The notes: a model not told the origin generated them from the letters alone. DNA of 31,003 nt from Candidatus Saccharimonadia bacterium (GCA_023263015.1 JALQXV010000118.1:1-31003), one strand, 5' to 3'. Counted from the stretch's first letter, positions 1 to 7,884 are shown. Translations and numbers: made by a program.

Positions 1-226
1 CAATGTCGTCGATGTCTTGTGCTCGCAAGCAAGTTTGACTGTCAACTAAACGAATACCTGCTGGATGTGGTTCACCGAGCAAATAAGGAATGAGTGGTTG
101 CATACCCGAGCCAGTGAAAAGCGTAGTTGGGTCGTTCTGTGGCACAAGTAAGGCGCGCGGAATGTGAGCATGTTGCTGCTGTTTAAAGAATTCGAGGTAT
201 TTATTACGTATTGTTTGTGCATCCAT
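1..226 (-). CDS. alaS: Alanyl-tRNA synthetase, N-terminal fragment (runs off the window)
   Basis: The first 75 codons of alanyl-tRNA synthetase, which charges tRNA-Ala in the cytoplasm. The fragment begins MDAQTIRNKYLEFF and continues with the class II catalytic-core hallmarks LLVPQNDPTTLFTGSGMQP and RLVDSQTCLRAQDIDDI, which match the conserved AlaRS N-terminus (motif 1 region). The ATG at 226 fits the usual family start. A TGTTAAACT sequence upstream could be an extended -10, but there is no good -35. The gene lies downstream of mnmA on the same strand, separated by palindromic repeat copy A. The rest of the gene is outside the window. The family assignment is very secure. Confidence 0.93.
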   Translation of the reverse strand, partial: MDAQTIRNKYLEFFKQQQHAHIPRALLVPQNDPTTLFTGSGMQPLIPYLLGEPHPAGIRLVDSQTCLRAQDIDDI

Positions 227-275
227 ATCTGACTAGTTTAACAGATACGACGGTGGTTGCACACTTGAAAAACAC

Positions 276-330
276 ATGTAAACTGCGAGCTCATTAAGTT
301 TTCATTAAACTGCAGTTTACATACAAAATC
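276..330. repeat. Dispersed palindromic repeat, copy A (3' of mnmA)
   Basis: Perfect 11-bp inverted arms ATGTAAACTGC (276-286) and GCAGTTTACAT (312-322) enclose a 25-nt AT-rich loop containing TTTCATTAAA. On the minus strand it follows the mnmA stop codon directly and runs into a short T tract (GTGTTTTTC), so it may act as a weak terminator. It shares GCAGTTTACATACAAA with copies B and C. Confidence 0.7.
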
Positions 331-336
331 TAAACG

Positions 337-1383
337 CTACTTAGTCTCAGAAATAATTCCGCCGCCTAAAACACGATCGCCATCATATAGCACAGCTGAC
401 TGCCCAGCCGCCACCGCACGCTGCGGATCAGCTAACTCAAGTACAGCATGATCATCGGCCACCATTAACTGGCACTTCACTAGTGGTCCACGGTATCGCA
501 AACGAACTGCAAACTCACCGTCACTAGCACCATTAATCCAGTGCGGATCACGAACAATAACGGTCGAGCTCCAAAGCGATTCATCCTGCAGGTCTGTAGT
601 CACGTACACCGTATTAGATTCCATGTCTTTGTGGGTAACGTAGTATGGCAAACCGCCACCAACATTCAAACCGTGGCGCTGACCAACAGTGTAAAAAATA
701 GCTCCGTCGTGCTCGCCAATAGTAACACCATGAGCGTCTACAATTGGGCCTGGCACAGTTTGGACGTACTGGCGCAAGAATTCCTTAATACCAACTTTGC
801 CAACAAAACAAATGCCTTGGCTGTCTTTTTTGGCGGCAGTTGGTAACTTAAATTCTGCAGCACGAGCTCGGACTTCGTCTTTAGATGCAAAGTCACCAAT
901 TGGGAATAACGTCTTAGACAGAGCTGTATCGGTTACGCGGTATAAGAAGTAGGTTTGGTCTTTAGCTGTGTTAGCCGCAACCATCAATTTGTCATCAACC
1001 ACACGGGCATAGTGACCAGTTGCGATCATGTCGGCACCTTGTTCGAGCGCTGTATCAAGGAATAGTTTGAACTTGATCTCTTGATTGCACATGATGTCAG
1101 GGTTTGGTGTACGGCCATGTTTGTACTCATCGATCATGTAGTCGACGACTTTTTGGCGGTACTGCTCTTCAAAGTCAAACACGCGTAGTTCAATACCTAA
1201 GCGAACCGCTACGCGCTTGGCGTCTTGAAAATCTTCTTTCCAGGGGCAAATGAAGCCTGGGATGTCTTGAGTCCAGTTTTTCATGTACACGCCCACGACG
1301 TTATAACCCTGCTCTACTAGCAAGGCTGCGGTTAGCGAGCTGTCGACGCCGCCACTCATTCCAACAAAAACTGTTTTACTCAT
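337..1383 (-). CDS. mnmA: tRNA-specific 2-thiouridylase MnmA
   Basis: MnmA (TrmU) adenylates and thiolates U34 of tRNA-Lys, -Glu and -Gln, taking sulfur that originates from a cysteine desulfurase (an iscS lies at 18248). The 348-residue length is typical. The N-terminal PP-loop SGGVDSS is at residues 10-16. The two catalytic cysteines are visible: Cys99 in NPDIMCNQEIKF and Cys192 in DSQGICFVGK. The central ATGHYARV motif and the C-terminal beta-barrel are present. The ATG at 1383 is the natural N-terminus (MSKTVFVGMSGG), but no Shine-Dalgarno sequence precedes it. Instead the 5' leader carries repeat copy B. An extended -10 promoter lies about 75 bp upstream. Family identity is secure. Confidence 0.96.
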   Translation of the reverse strand: MSKTVFVGMSGGVDSSLTAALLVEQGYNVVGVYMKNWTQDIPGFICPWKEDFQDAKRVAVRLGIELRVFDFEEQYRQKVVDYMIDEYKHGRTPNPDIMCNQEIKFKLFLDTALEQGADMIATGHYARVVDDKLMVAANTAKDQTYFLYRVTDTALSKTLFPIGDFASKDEVRARAAEFKLPTAAKKDSQGICFVGKVGIKEFLRQYVQTVPGPIVDAHGVTIGEHDGAIFYTVGQRHGLNVGGGLPYYVTHKDMESNTVYVTTDLQDESLWSSTVIVRDPHWINGASDGEFAVRLRYRGPLVKCQLMVADDHAVLELADPQRAVAAGQSAVLYDGDRVLGGGIISETK

Positions 1384-1392
1384 TCATTAAAA

Positions 1393-1420
1393 TTTCATTA
1401 AACCGCAGTTTACATACAAA
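1393..1420. repeat. Dispersed palindromic repeat, copy B (half copy in the mnmA leader)
   Basis: TTTCATTAAACCGCAGTTTA followed by CATACAAA, nearly identical to the right half of copy A in the same orientation. No matching left arm is visible, so this is a half-element. Copies A and B therefore flank mnmA as direct repeats about 1.09 kb apart. It lies in the presumed 5' leader of mnmA and after the 1468-2373 gene. Confidence 0.6.
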
Positions 1421-1455
1421 TTGCACACTAACTCTGCAGCATTTACAAAATACTT

Positions 1456-1464
1456 ATTATAACA
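1456..1464 (-). promoter_or_regulatory. Extended -10 promoter for mnmA
   Basis: The minus strand reads TGT-TATAAT, a consensus -10 with the TGn extension. No convincing -35 is visible; it would fall inside the end of the upstream gene. It is the only strong candidate in the 84-bp gap before mnmA. Confidence 0.55.
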
Positions 1465-1467
1465 GAT

Positions 1468-2373
1468 TTAACTAATATCTTCACGCTGTTCTAGCCGTTT
1501 GCGTAGTACAAATAATTCGTAACGCTTACCGAGCCAGAATGAAGCAAAAATTAATGGAAATGCAATTGCTGCCGGTTGCCACAAGACTTTAGTTTGAACT
1601 TTAGCATCACCAGAGCCATCTTTATTGTCGCCGGAGCCACCACTGGCGTTATTTTGGCCTGTAGGGCCATTAGCGACGCCTACAAGCTGCAGGAAGGCTA
1701 AATTGCCGTCTTTGTCGGTGGCGCGGATAACAATGTTGTAAATGCCCGGATTATCGTAAATATGACTAATATTGAAGGTGCCTGGGAAGGCTTGGCTGAT
1801 AATATCGGCGGTCTTGCCATCGCCCCAATCTACTGTAATAGCGTATGGCCCGTTACCGCCAGCTAGTGTTATAGGCCACGTTAAGGTTTGACCAGGATTA
1901 GCACCACGCTTAGCAAAGGCACTGGTAAGTGAAACTCGGTTGATAATACTGCCGGTGCCTACAGGGAATGTTACGACTACCGTATTAGAATCTGGGCCAG
2001 CTTGGTCAAGATCATCGTAAACTCGAGCGACTAGTTCGTTACGCCCGCTAAATAAGTCGATCTGGATTGAAAAGCTGCCGTTGTTACACTGCGTTGAGCC
2101 AGCGAACACATTGTTCTTGTAGATCTTTACTAGCAGGCCATTCGGACACAGACCACTTACTGTAGTTGGTAGCGTAGTGATAGTAGAACCATCGCGTGGC
2201 ACGGTAATTGTGGCCCCTTGGGTTGGCGGCGGGCTACTTATGCGGCCCTCTAGACCAATCGAGCCTTGATCGGTTGCGGCGTTAGCACGCGTGGTGCCGA
2301 CCAATAGCAAACAAGCCACAAGTATCAGCAGCCCTAATGCCCACTGGAGGCGCGATAACGTGAATTGTTTCAT
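1468..2373 (-). CDS. Secreted, C-terminally anchored PKD/Ig-like surface protein
   Basis: A 301-residue exported protein of unknown function. It has a signal peptide (about residues 1-33; hydrophobic run WALGLLILVACLLLVG, then NAA). An Ig-like region follows (IRSS-type start, VPRDGSTITTLPTTVSG). A PKD-like domain near residues 145-235 shows GPYAITVDWGDGKTADI and YDNPGIYNIVIRATDKDGN. Next come a Gly/Asn/Ser-rich spacer and one membrane helix (AIAFPLIFASFWLGKRY) with a basic cytoplasmic tail. PKD domains usually mediate protein or glycan contacts on the surface. The gene heads the downstream end of a surface-protein island, and its promoter lies about 10 bp before the ATG, so the mRNA may be nearly leaderless. 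The topology is clear; the biological role is not. Confidence 0.8.
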   Translation of the reverse strand: MKQFTLSRLQWALGLLILVACLLLVGTTRANAATDQGSIGLEGRISSPPPTQGATITVPRDGSTITTLPTTVSGLCPNGLLVKIYKNNVFAGSTQCNNGSFSIQIDLFSGRNELVARVYDDLDQAGPDSNTVVVTFPVGTGSIINRVSLTSAFAKRGANPGQTLTWPITLAGGNGPYAITVDWGDGKTADIISQAFPGTFNISHIYDNPGIYNIVIRATDKDGNLAFLQLVGVANGPTGQNNASGGSGDNKDGSGDAKVQTKVLWQPAAIAFPLIFASFWLGKRYELFVLRKRLEQREDIS

Positions 2374-2383
2374 TACTGGTTAT

Positions 2384-2392
2384 ATCTTACCA
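2384..2392 (-). promoter_or_regulatory. Extended -10 promoter for the PKD protein gene
   Basis: The minus strand reads TGG-TAAGAT (5 of 6 to TATAAT, with a TGn extension). It ends only 10 nt before the ATG at 2373, which implies a leader of roughly four nucleotides. No -35 is evident; the position is occupied by the preceding terminator. Confidence 0.4.
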
Positions 2393-2402
2393 TAAGCACT
2401 AA

Positions 2403-2435
2403 ATAAAAAATGGCCCAGACGCGATGTCTGAGCCA
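2403..2435 (-). terminator. Rho-independent terminator after the DUF916-like gene
   Basis: On the minus strand TGGCTCAGAC-atcgc-GTCTGGGCCA forms a 10-bp stem with one G-T-type mismatch, followed by TTTTTTATTT. It lies about 20 bp after the stop codon at 2456. Confidence 0.88.
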
Positions 2436-2455
2436 CTTCTATGAACTATTGTTAT

Positions 2456-3463
2456 TTATCGCTTGCGACGAAGCTTGCGCTCACCCTTAGCACCCTTAGC
2501 GAAGCGCTTGCGGTAAACAGTGTATGCACCACCTGCGATCAGTAGTAATACTGCGAAGAAGGCGATGATTGCCCACAATGGCAAGTAGATGAATGAACTC
2601 TTATAGGTTACAACTTCACCACCATTGCCGTACGCAATTGAAGCAGTTAGCTTGTACTTACCTGGTAGTGACACGCCCTTAAGCTGGTCAGTGAAGGCAC
2701 GTGAAGACTGTGGTAATACGATTCCGCGAGGATCAGTATCATTTACTTCGTACTTATGGACTTCTTTACCAAATGGTCCGTTAACCGTTACCTGACCGAA
2801 TGGTCGTGAGAAACCGTTTCCGTTGTTCTTAACTTGTGCAGCAACTTGGTCTGGCTTCTTAAAGAAGAATGAACCTGAACGGCCACCAGCTTGCGCCTTA
2901 AGGCTTTCGATAAGTAGCTGCTCGTTAACATCACCAGGCACTTCTAGGAAGATAAGGTGAGCTACGCTAGCCGTTAACGCAACCTGACGCTGCTGCTCGG
3001 TAGGGGTAACACCCTTTGGTAGAGCCGCAAAACGAACTGCACCAAAGTATGCACCAGGAACAGCGTTACCTGGAACTTCTAGGTCTAGCTTAATTTCTTT
3101 GGTTTCACCTGCTTTTAGATCAACATCCTTAAGATTCTTGATCATCTTTTCTAGTGTGTATGGAGTACGCTGGTTATTATCAACGATAATTTGCGGCGTA
3201 CCACTGCTGTTGTCTGACTTAAAGTCGTTTAGTACAGCCTGAGCAGTAAGCTCAGTCTGCGTAATATTTTTTAGTGTAATAGTAACTGTCTTCTTTTCGC
3301 CCGGCTGACCTGAAAGATCAGTACGAGTTGGAGACACTTGCAAACCACTACCGCCACCCTGCTGCCCTGCATTTTGGGCATTTACGATTGGGCCAGCTAG
3401 AACAGCACTAAATACGAAAGTTAGTGCAAGCGCTAGTAAGCCAGCAGTTTTACGAATTGACAC
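2456..3463 (-). CDS. DUF916/WxL-interacting-like membrane-anchored surface protein
   Basis: An extracytoplasmic protein anchored by one C-terminal helix. I place the start at the GTG at 3463, because GGAGG (3473-3477) sits 9 nt before it. The ATG at 3481 would put that Shine-Dalgarno sequence inside the gene. The 335-residue protein has a signal peptide ending near NAQNA. Its first beta-sandwich resembles DUF916 (GLQVSPTRTDLSGQPGEKKT, later PGNAVPGAYFGAVRF), and the second domain is DUF3324-like. The membrane helix LPLWAIIAFFAVLLLIAGGA is followed by a strongly basic tail (KGERKLRRKR). In Firmicutes, DUF916/DUF3324 proteins bind peptidoglycan and partner WxL proteins. The neighbouring secreted paralogues look like candidate partners, which is an inference. 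It has its own promoter and terminator. Confidence 0.75.
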   Translation of the reverse strand: MSIRKTAGLLALALTFVFSAVLAGPIVNAQNAGQQGGGSGLQVSPTRTDLSGQPGEKKTVTITLKNITQTELTAQAVLNDFKSDNSSGTPQIIVDNNQRTPYTLEKMIKNLKDVDLKAGETKEIKLDLEVPGNAVPGAYFGAVRFAALPKGVTPTEQQRQVALTASVAHLIFLEVPGDVNEQLLIESLKAQAGGRSGSFFFKKPDQVAAQVKNNGNGFSRPFGQVTVNGPFGKEVHKYEVNDTDPRGIVLPQSSRAFTDQLKGVSLPGKYKLTASIAYGNGGEVVTYKSSFIYLPLWAIIAFFAVLLLIAGGAYTVYRKRFAKGAKGERKLRRKR

Positions 3464-3503
3464 GTTTTTGTTCCTCCACATGTTGTATAGTTATTTTCCT
3501 AGA

Positions 3504-3532
3504 AGTATAAGCGCTAAAGCTTGACAGGTCAA
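3504..3532 (-). promoter_or_regulatory. Sigma70-type promoter of the DUF916-like gene
   Basis: The minus strand has TTGACC (3532-3527), a 17-nt spacer and TATACT (3509-3504). This is the best sigma70-type match in the gap between the two genes. A perfect palindrome abuts the -35. Confidence 0.7.
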
Positions 3533-3533
3533 A

Positions 3534-3548
3534 CGGTAATTATTACCG
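3534..3548. promoter_or_regulatory. Perfect palindrome next to the -35, possible operator
   Basis: CGGTAAT-T-ATTACCG is an uninterrupted 7+1+7 palindrome. It ends 1 bp upstream of the -35 of the DUF916-like gene promoter and lies 13 bp from the preceding gene's stop codon. It could be an activator or repressor site, or a weak terminator for the other gene; its short loop and lack of a T run make the latter less likely. Confidence 0.4.
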
Positions 3549-3560
3549 CACTGTGACCCC

Positions 3561-4604
3561 TTAAAAAGCAGCTGTTGCGATGTACGTCATAGTTGCTACA
3601 TAAACGCCCGCCTGCTGCGCTGCGCTGACATTTGTGACATAGCTCACGGTAAAGATATTAAAGTCACTTGGTAGTGTAGAAGTGACCATGGTGGCGTTTT
3701 TAAAATAAAATTGGTTTGGGTTGTTATAGTTAGCCGCGATTTGACCTACTCCACTACCTACCCTGTCGGCACCGACAGCGGGATTACCATTGGCTCGTAA
3801 GTTCATACCAAACTGGCTCTGCCCTGTCACGCTTGGCTGAGGGGCTGAGTCTATGGCAGGGATAATATTATTACCAGACATCATAGTCGTACCGGTAACG
3901 GTAGTCGCGTAACCAGCTGGGTCGTTAGTAGCAACTGAGAATTGTGATGATACAAAGCGCGGCTGCCGTGAAGACAGTTCACCAAAATTAAGCTGACTTC
4001 CGTTAGCCGATGAGCAATTAAGTGCCACTGTCACGCCGACACAAAATGTAAGGTACGGCGGCACATAGCCTTCGACGTTAATAGCTGAACTAGTTGAATA
4101 GACCACCGCTCCTTCGTCAGTACGAGGTCCCGTAGCGTCTTCTGATGCGTACGTGGCAACTCGAACATAAACTGGGGTATTGGTGGCTCCTTGGTTTACA
4201 ACATTTGCAAGATTATACGTTGCAGGCACGGCCGAGGTTGGAGCAGCTGTTCTTGTCAGTATAATCCTATTATTTGTAGCCCCTGCATCAACAGAAAAAC
4301 CCGTTTCGCCTGCCTGTGACTGAAGTGTCCCTGCAGATGTGTTTAATCCCGGTGGTGCCGTACACGGCTGCCCGACAAATGGAGTGTTAATACAGTATTC
4401 AAATTCGATAGACCCAACTGGTGAAACGCTCGAATAGGTGAATCTAAATAAGTGTGAAGTATTGGCGCTTGGCAACGGCGAAGCCACCGTTACTGACCGA
4501 TTATAGAGCTGATCGGCACGTGCAGAATGAGGTGCGGCAACAACCGCAAAGGCCAACACCAATGCAGCAATAATACGACCCGCCCTCAAACTGAAGTTTC
4601 GCAT
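3561..4604 (-). CDS. Secreted WxL-like surface protein, distant member of the local paralogue family
   Basis: A 347-residue exported protein of unknown function. The signal peptide ends near HSARA (residues 26-30). The N-terminal domain starts YNRSVTVASPLPSANTSHLF and contains IEFEYCINTPF...C, the same IxFxFC...P...C pattern as the two proteins encoded at 4701-7755. The C-terminus FTVSYVTNVSAAQQAGVYVA and then TMTYIATAAF resembles the aGtYtttltWtL end of WxL domains, but without the WxL tryptophan. The protein ends in Phe. There is no sortase motif and no C-terminal helix, so attachment must be non-covalent or the protein is released. The start is the ATG at 4604. There is no Shine-Dalgarno sequence, and a -10-like TAAAAT lies 6 nt upstream. 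Confidence 0.72.
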   Translation of the reverse strand: MRNFSLRAGRIIAALVLAFAVVAAPHSARADQLYNRSVTVASPLPSANTSHLFRFTYSSVSPVGSIEFEYCINTPFVGQPCTAPPGLNTSAGTLQSQAGETGFSVDAGATNNRIILTRTAAPTSAVPATYNLANVVNQGATNTPVYVRVATYASEDATGPRTDEGAVVYSTSSAINVEGYVPPYLTFCVGVTVALNCSSANGSQLNFGELSSRQPRFVSSQFSVATNDPAGYATTVTGTTMMSGNNIIPAIDSAPQPSVTGQSQFGMNLRANGNPAVGADRVGSGVGQIAANYNNPNQFYFKNATMVTSTLPSDFNIFTVSYVTNVSAAQQAGVYVATMTYIATAAF

Positions 4605-4610
4605 ATGGTT

Positions 4611-4616
4611 ATTTTA
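4611..4616 (-). promoter_or_regulatory. Possible -10 giving a leaderless mRNA
   Basis: The minus strand reads TAAAAT with 6 nt between it and the ATG at 4604, which would place the transcription start at about the first base of the start codon. No -35 match is seen. The gene follows an intrinsic terminator, so it needs its own promoter. Confidence 0.3.
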
Positions 4617-4642
4617 AACCAATACGCCAGTCTTACGCTAGC

Positions 4643-4672
4643 ATAAAACAAAACACGCCCCTTTCGGAGCGC
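4643..4672 (-). terminator. Rho-independent terminator after the 4701-6146 gene
   Basis: The minus strand has CGCTCC-GAAA-GGGGCG (GNRA-type tetraloop, one G-U pair) followed by TGTTTTGTTTTAT. It lies about 30 bp after the stop at 4701. Confidence 0.85.
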
Positions 4673-4700
4673 GCTTTGCAGCAATAATCTTTGAGTTACC

Positions 4701-6146
4701 TTAGAAGGTTGCAGTTGCAACAAAGGTACTTGCAACAGTGTAAGAACCGGTTGGTGTGGTTGCACTTGCAGTTGCACCGTATCGGAACTTAACAATTTCG
4801 TTATCAACAACCGTATCAGCGCTAATCACATTTTCCACAGTTGTGTTTGTATTCCACGCATATTTCTGAGAAACAGCTGGCGTGGTTGCGCCTGTTAGGT
4901 TTTCACAATCATCTGTTGACGTATCATCAAAAGTTGCGCCTGCTGTTCGTCCTGAGTCGTAAGCAGAATTAACAGATCCACCTGCACCGCTACCAAATGT
5001 ATATGTACCGGCAGTTTTACCTAAGTTTGAAGTCGTACCTACAGTGTTAGTAGTACTATTAACTACACATGAGAGCTGCATACCAAACTTTTCAGTACCG
5101 GCGGTGATAGTTTCACCTGAGGTGCTCGCGCTGACAAAACACTGGTCTCCAATTGTTGAGGCAGTCGAGTTACATGCAGCCCCTGGCACACGGAAAGCCT
5201 TGAGTTGGTTAGTGCCACTTGAAGCGTCAGAAGCGAAGTAGCCAATGTTAACTCCTCCGGCTGCATTCGTATTCACCATGGCAGCACCGAAAGCATCATT
5301 TCCTAGTAAGGATGGAGGGTTGTTGTCTACCGGTGATCGTGCAATAGTTGCGTTGTCTACCACACCCAAGTCTACGTTAGTACCAGCATTTGCTGAGGCA
5401 CTTGCACAACTCTGTGGGAGGTCTGCAGTAGTTGCACCCGGAGCAGCAGAACCAGCCGCATCATTTAGTGCAAAGACACAGAAGACTAGACGTTCCTGCA
5501 CACGACCAGATACAGTTAGTTGCTTTACAATCGATGCAGCTACTACACCACTATCCTGTGGGCTTGTGTAACCAGCGTTGCTGAAGGTTGAGATTCTTAC
5601 GTATACAGGGGTATTGTTAACTGTTGGGCCAGTATCAATACCTGGATTTGTAACTGCTGTTACGGGTATAGTTTTTGCACCAGCAGCTTCGTTTGTTGAA
5701 GCGCCAGCACGTGTTAAGCAGTACATAGTTGCGGCCGTACCGCCATCGCCTTCAGTACATGCTCCAGTGTCTGTTGTAGTTTCAGTAAAAGCAGTGTTGT
5801 CTGTAAATCCTGTAAGCGTACCGGTACCTGTTGTAGCTGCAGCTACTACCATCTTTCCACCTGTTGGGCCAGGGAGCGTACAGGTGCCAAGTGGGCTATC
5901 ACAGAACTGGAATATAACAGCTCGTACTACGTAACCACCTGCGGGAAGACTAAAGTTAAATGTATATGTGACACCAGTTTTGCCAGGTGTTGAATCGGCT
6001 ATTGCTACCGATCGTGATGTTAATGTCGCAGCACTTGCATTATTGGCAACTAAAATTGGCATAATACCAGCAAGCGCAAAGACAGCAACAATCAGAATAT
6101 TGATTGAGCGTGAGGCTTCGTTTTGAAGTCTTGCGAGAACGTTCAT
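4701..6146 (-). CDS. Large secreted cysteine-rich surface protein (tandem paralogue 1)
   Basis: A 481-residue exported protein, a clear paralogue of the gene upstream at 6304-7755 with the same architecture along its whole length. The signal peptide ends at NNASAA. The N-terminal domain runs RSVAIADSTPG...YTFNFSLPAGG, then FQFCDSPLGTC. At the centre are VSGRVQERLVFCVFALND and VDLGVVDNATI...SPVDNNPPSLLGNDAFGAAM. Many paired cysteines suggest disulfides. The C-terminus is TPTGSYTVASTFVATATF. The repeated VDLGV(V/I)DN and FGMQLSCVVNST blocks are shared with its paralogue. No membrane anchor or sortase signal is seen. The ATG at 6146 has a good RBS (AAAAGGA). It is probably an abundant, envelope-exposed protein; its partner and function are unknown. 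Confidence 0.75.
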   Translation of the reverse strand: MNVLARLQNEASRSINILIVAVFALAGIMPILVANNASAATLTSRSVAIADSTPGKTGVTYTFNFSLPAGGYVVRAVIFQFCDSPLGTCTLPGPTGGKMVVAAATTGTGTLTGFTDNTAFTETTTDTGACTEGDGGTAATMYCLTRAGASTNEAAGAKTIPVTAVTNPGIDTGPTVNNTPVYVRISTFSNAGYTSPQDSGVVAASIVKQLTVSGRVQERLVFCVFALNDAAGSAAPGATTADLPQSCASASANAGTNVDLGVVDNATIARSPVDNNPPSLLGNDAFGAAMVNTNAAGGVNIGYFASDASSGTNQLKAFRVPGAACNSTASTIGDQCFVSASTSGETITAGTEKFGMQLSCVVNSTTNTVGTTSNLGKTAGTYTFGSGAGGSVNSAYDSGRTAGATFDDTSTDDCENLTGATTPAVSQKYAWNTNTTVENVISADTVVDNEIVKFRYGATASATTPTGSYTVASTFVATATF

Positions 6147-6199
6147 TATTTTTCCTTTTATATTTTTTGTAATTTTTATTATTGCTAAAGCTACCTCTG

Positions 6200-6228
6200 T
6201 TTATAACATAAGCAATACGGCAACGCAA
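6200..6228 (-). promoter_or_regulatory. Sigma70-type promoter of the 4701-6146 gene
   Basis: The minus strand has TTGCGT (6228-6223), a 17-nt spacer ending in TGT, and TATAAA (6205-6200). It therefore has both a -35 and a TGn extended -10. The leader is about 50 nt and AT-rich. Confidence 0.7.
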
Positions 6229-6243
6229 TAGCCTTTTTACAAT

Positions 6244-6276
6244 AAAAATGCGCCCTTATAGATTGAGCGCATTTTT
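6244..6276. terminator. Terminator hairpin after the 6304-7755 gene
   Basis: AAAAATGCGC (6244-6253) and GCGCATTTTT (6267-6276) form a 10-bp perfect stem with a 13-nt loop and U tracts on either strand. It serves the minus-strand gene ending at 6304 and separates it from its paralogue. Confidence 0.85.
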
Positions 6277-6303
6277 ATAATTTATTCTGTAAAACTATGT
6301 TAC

Positions 6304-7755
6304 TTAGAATGTAGGGGTTGCGATATATGTACTAGCTACTGTGTAAGTACCGGTTGGTGTGGTTGGGCTAGCCGTTACCAAATATCGGAACTTAACCATC
6401 TCATCGTCAACAACTGTATCTGAGCTAATGAGCGGAGCTGCGGTTGTTGTTGTATTCCAAGCAACCTTGTCGCTAAGAGCAGGTGTGGTACCACCTTCAC
6501 AATCATTACCAGCACCATCATCAAAGCTTGCACCAGGGGCTGTGCCACGTCCAGCGTCATAAGCTGAGTTGACTGACCCACCCGTACCTGAGCCGTATGC
6601 ATACGCACCTGCAGCCTTACCTAGATTTGAAGTGGTACCAATTCCATTTGTGGTAGTGGTTGAGTTAACTACACATGCAAGTTGCATACCGAATAACTCG
6701 GTACCTTGAGTAATAGTTGCGCCAGATCCGCTTGCGCTATTGAAGCATTGATCACCAATAAATGTTGCATTTCCATCATCACATACTGCACCTGGTACAC
6801 GGAAAGCCTTCAGAAGGTCAGTTCCAGTACCGTCAGTCGCATAATATGACATTGTCACACCGCTTGAAGCGTTTGTGTTAATGATAGCGGCGCCAAATTT
6901 ATCATTACCAAGTGAACTTGGAGGGTTATTATCAACAGGCGATGCAAAAACATCAGAGTTATCGATTACACCCAAGTCCACGTTTGTGCCATCGTTTGCT
7001 TCTGCGGCTGAACAGCTGTCTGGCATGTTACCTGCAACTGCACCTTGTGTTGCTGATGAACCTGGTGTGTCACCAAGAGCGAAGACACAAAAGACTAAAC
7101 GTTCTTGTACACGACCAGACACGATAAGTTGACTAACGATTGAGGCAGCAACCGTGCCGGCGTCTTCGTCATCTGCAAAGGCTGTGTCGCTAAAAGTAGT
7201 TATGCGGACATAAACTTGTGTATTGTTTGTATTAGTAGCAAGTCCAGGATTTGTAATACTACCAACAACAAAGCTTTTAGCATCGTTAGGAGCTGTCGCA
7301 CTTTCTGCTGCAGGTTGTGTTCGATTCACGCATACCATGGTTGCAGCTGCGCCACCATCTGCCTCATCACAAGCACCTGTATCAGTTGTAACTTTTGCAA
7401 ATGCGGTTGAGTTGGTGCCTGTAAAGGCTCCAGCTGTAGCCGTGCTCAAATTCATTTCATCACCGCCACCATTACCTTCTGGCAAACTACAAGAGCCAAG
7501 AGGTGTGCTACAGAACTGGAAAATCAGACCTTGTAGAGCGTAAGATGATTTAATCTCGAAATTGAATGTGTAAGAGCCGTTTTCACCTGGCTCAGATGTA
7601 CTAAGCACAACGTTACGCTGTGAAAGCTGAGCTGCCCCCGCACTATTAACTAATATTATTGGCATCAACCCCGATAGAGCGAACGCAAAAGCTATAGCAA
7701 CGCTGCTATATCTGGTGAGCCTATCTTGGAGAATGCCCGAAAATGTACGTAACAT
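6304..7755 (-). CDS. Large secreted cysteine-rich surface protein (tandem paralogue 2)
   Basis: A 483-residue exported protein, tandem duplicate of 4701-6146. The signal peptide is hydrophobic (VAIAFAFALSGLMPIILV), with cleavage near NSAGAA. Shared blocks are LIFQFCSTPLGSCSLPEGNG, VSGRVQERLVFCVFALGD, VDLGVIDNSDVFASPVDNNP, FGMQLACVVNSTTT and the C-terminal TPTGTYTVASTYIATPTF. It differs from paralogue 1 mainly in loops, which is what exposed surface proteins often show. The ATG at 7755 has a strong RBS (AAGGAG, 6 nt). It is transcribed alone from its own promoter and ends at an intrinsic terminator, so the two paralogues could be expressed independently. Function not recognised. Confidence 0.75.
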   Translation of the reverse strand: MLRTFSGILQDRLTRYSSVAIAFAFALSGLMPIILVNSAGAAQLSQRNVVLSTSEPGENGSYTFNFEIKSSYALQGLIFQFCSTPLGSCSLPEGNGGGDEMNLSTATAGAFTGTNSTAFAKVTTDTGACDEADGGAAATMVCVNRTQPAAESATAPNDAKSFVVGSITNPGLATNTNNTQVYVRITTFSDTAFADDEDAGTVAASIVSQLIVSGRVQERLVFCVFALGDTPGSSATQGAVAGNMPDSCSAAEANDGTNVDLGVIDNSDVFASPVDNNPPSSLGNDKFGAAIINTNASSGVTMSYYATDGTGTDLLKAFRVPGAVCDDGNATFIGDQCFNSASGSGATITQGTELFGMQLACVVNSTTTTNGIGTTSNLGKAAGAYAYGSGTGGSVNSAYDAGRGTAPGASFDDGAGNDCEGGTTPALSDKVAWNTTTTAAPLISSDTVVDDEMVKFRYLVTASPTTPTGTYTVASTYIATPTF

Positions 7756-7804
7756 TCTATTCTCCTTCTTCTTAATTGTTTTTATTTTAGTTATGTACCT
7801 GTTC

Positions 7805-7834
7805 TTTATAGCATATGCAGAATCAATTAGGCAA
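7805..7834 (-). promoter_or_regulatory. Sigma70-type promoter of the 6304-7755 gene
   Basis: The minus strand has TTGCCT (7834-7829), an 18-nt spacer and TATAAA (7810-7805). It resembles the TTGCGT/TATAAA promoter of the paralogue. Confidence 0.6.
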
Positions 7835-7884
7835 CAAAGTTAACTAAAAGTTATCCACAAGTACTTTTTGGCGGAGGGTGGGAT

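Noticed and set aside
5044..5934. Long plus-strand open frames opposite the minus-strand surface gene
   Set aside because: They lie wholly inside a signal-peptide-bearing minus-strand gene with a good RBS and a clear paralogue. Their translations are hydrophobic but match nothing, and they lack ribosome sites. The same holds for the plus-strand frames at 6359-7543.
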